Shown: one piece after another, positions 5,709 to 5,728 of the stretch
Position numbering within the stretch: position 1 is the first letter of the stretch
Layout: each line of letters opens with the position of its first letter
Source of the DNA: Candidatus Nanohalarchaeota archaeon
GTDB lineage: Archaea; EX4484-52; B79-G9
Length of the DNA: 5,728 bases
Assembly (NCBI GenBank): GCA_030635525.1
Contig: DAOVYR010000078.1
Location: forward strand, 1 to 5,728
Direction of reading: 5' to 3'
The notes under the pieces: model-generated
Told to the model about the DNA's origin: nothing
Database searches by the model: none
Seen by the model: only the letters and a program-made list of their open reading frames with translations
Translations under genes and position numbers: made by a program

Positions 5709-5728
5709 TTCATTTGCAATTTTAAAAA

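Overview
This 5.7-kb window looks archaeal. It encodes an archaeal-type SRP54, its ribosome-binding sites match the archaeal GGTGA and GAGG types, and its intergenic DNA carries TATA boxes with BRE-like flanks rather than bacterial -35/-10 elements. The SRP54 sequence (N-terminal MFNKIKDALNKF, the segment VKIPKHLLNEQQGKMDKWK) reminds me of DPANN or deep euryarchaeal lineages, but that placement is from memory of the family and is tentative. Base composition is AT-leaning and even across the window. There are no insertion sequences, CRISPR repeats, tRNAs or rRNAs.

Layout, left to right: the last 114 codons of a metallo-beta-lactamase-fold hydrolase (+) converge, with one base between stop codons, on a compact glutamate dehydrogenase (-). 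Next is a 339-base intergenic region rich in signals: a TATA element usable in both directions, a run of hairpins that could be a small RNA or a long 5' leader, and a hairpin that covers the ribosome-binding site of the next gene. After it comes a FAD-dependent oxidoreductase of the phytoene desaturase/amine oxidase type (+, TTG start). It converges, with 9 bases between stops, on a 393-residue uncharacterised protein (-). That protein has features reminiscent of the CrtC/AttH lipocalin-like hydratase family. Last is srp54 (-), 51 bases upstream of the uncharacterised gene and in the same direction.

The genes do not form one pathway. SRP54 is housekeeping membrane targeting, and glutamate dehydrogenase links nitrogen and carbon metabolism. 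The two middle genes may be related in function, since CrtI-like and CrtC-like enzymes both act on polyisoprenoids elsewhere, but they are convergent and not co-transcribed, so this is inference. The most unusual part of the window is 1457-1795. It has more RNA secondary structure than a simple archaeal promoter needs, including two CCTGA/TCAGG hairpins that could exchange partners and thereby mask or expose the oxidoreductase's ribosome-binding site.
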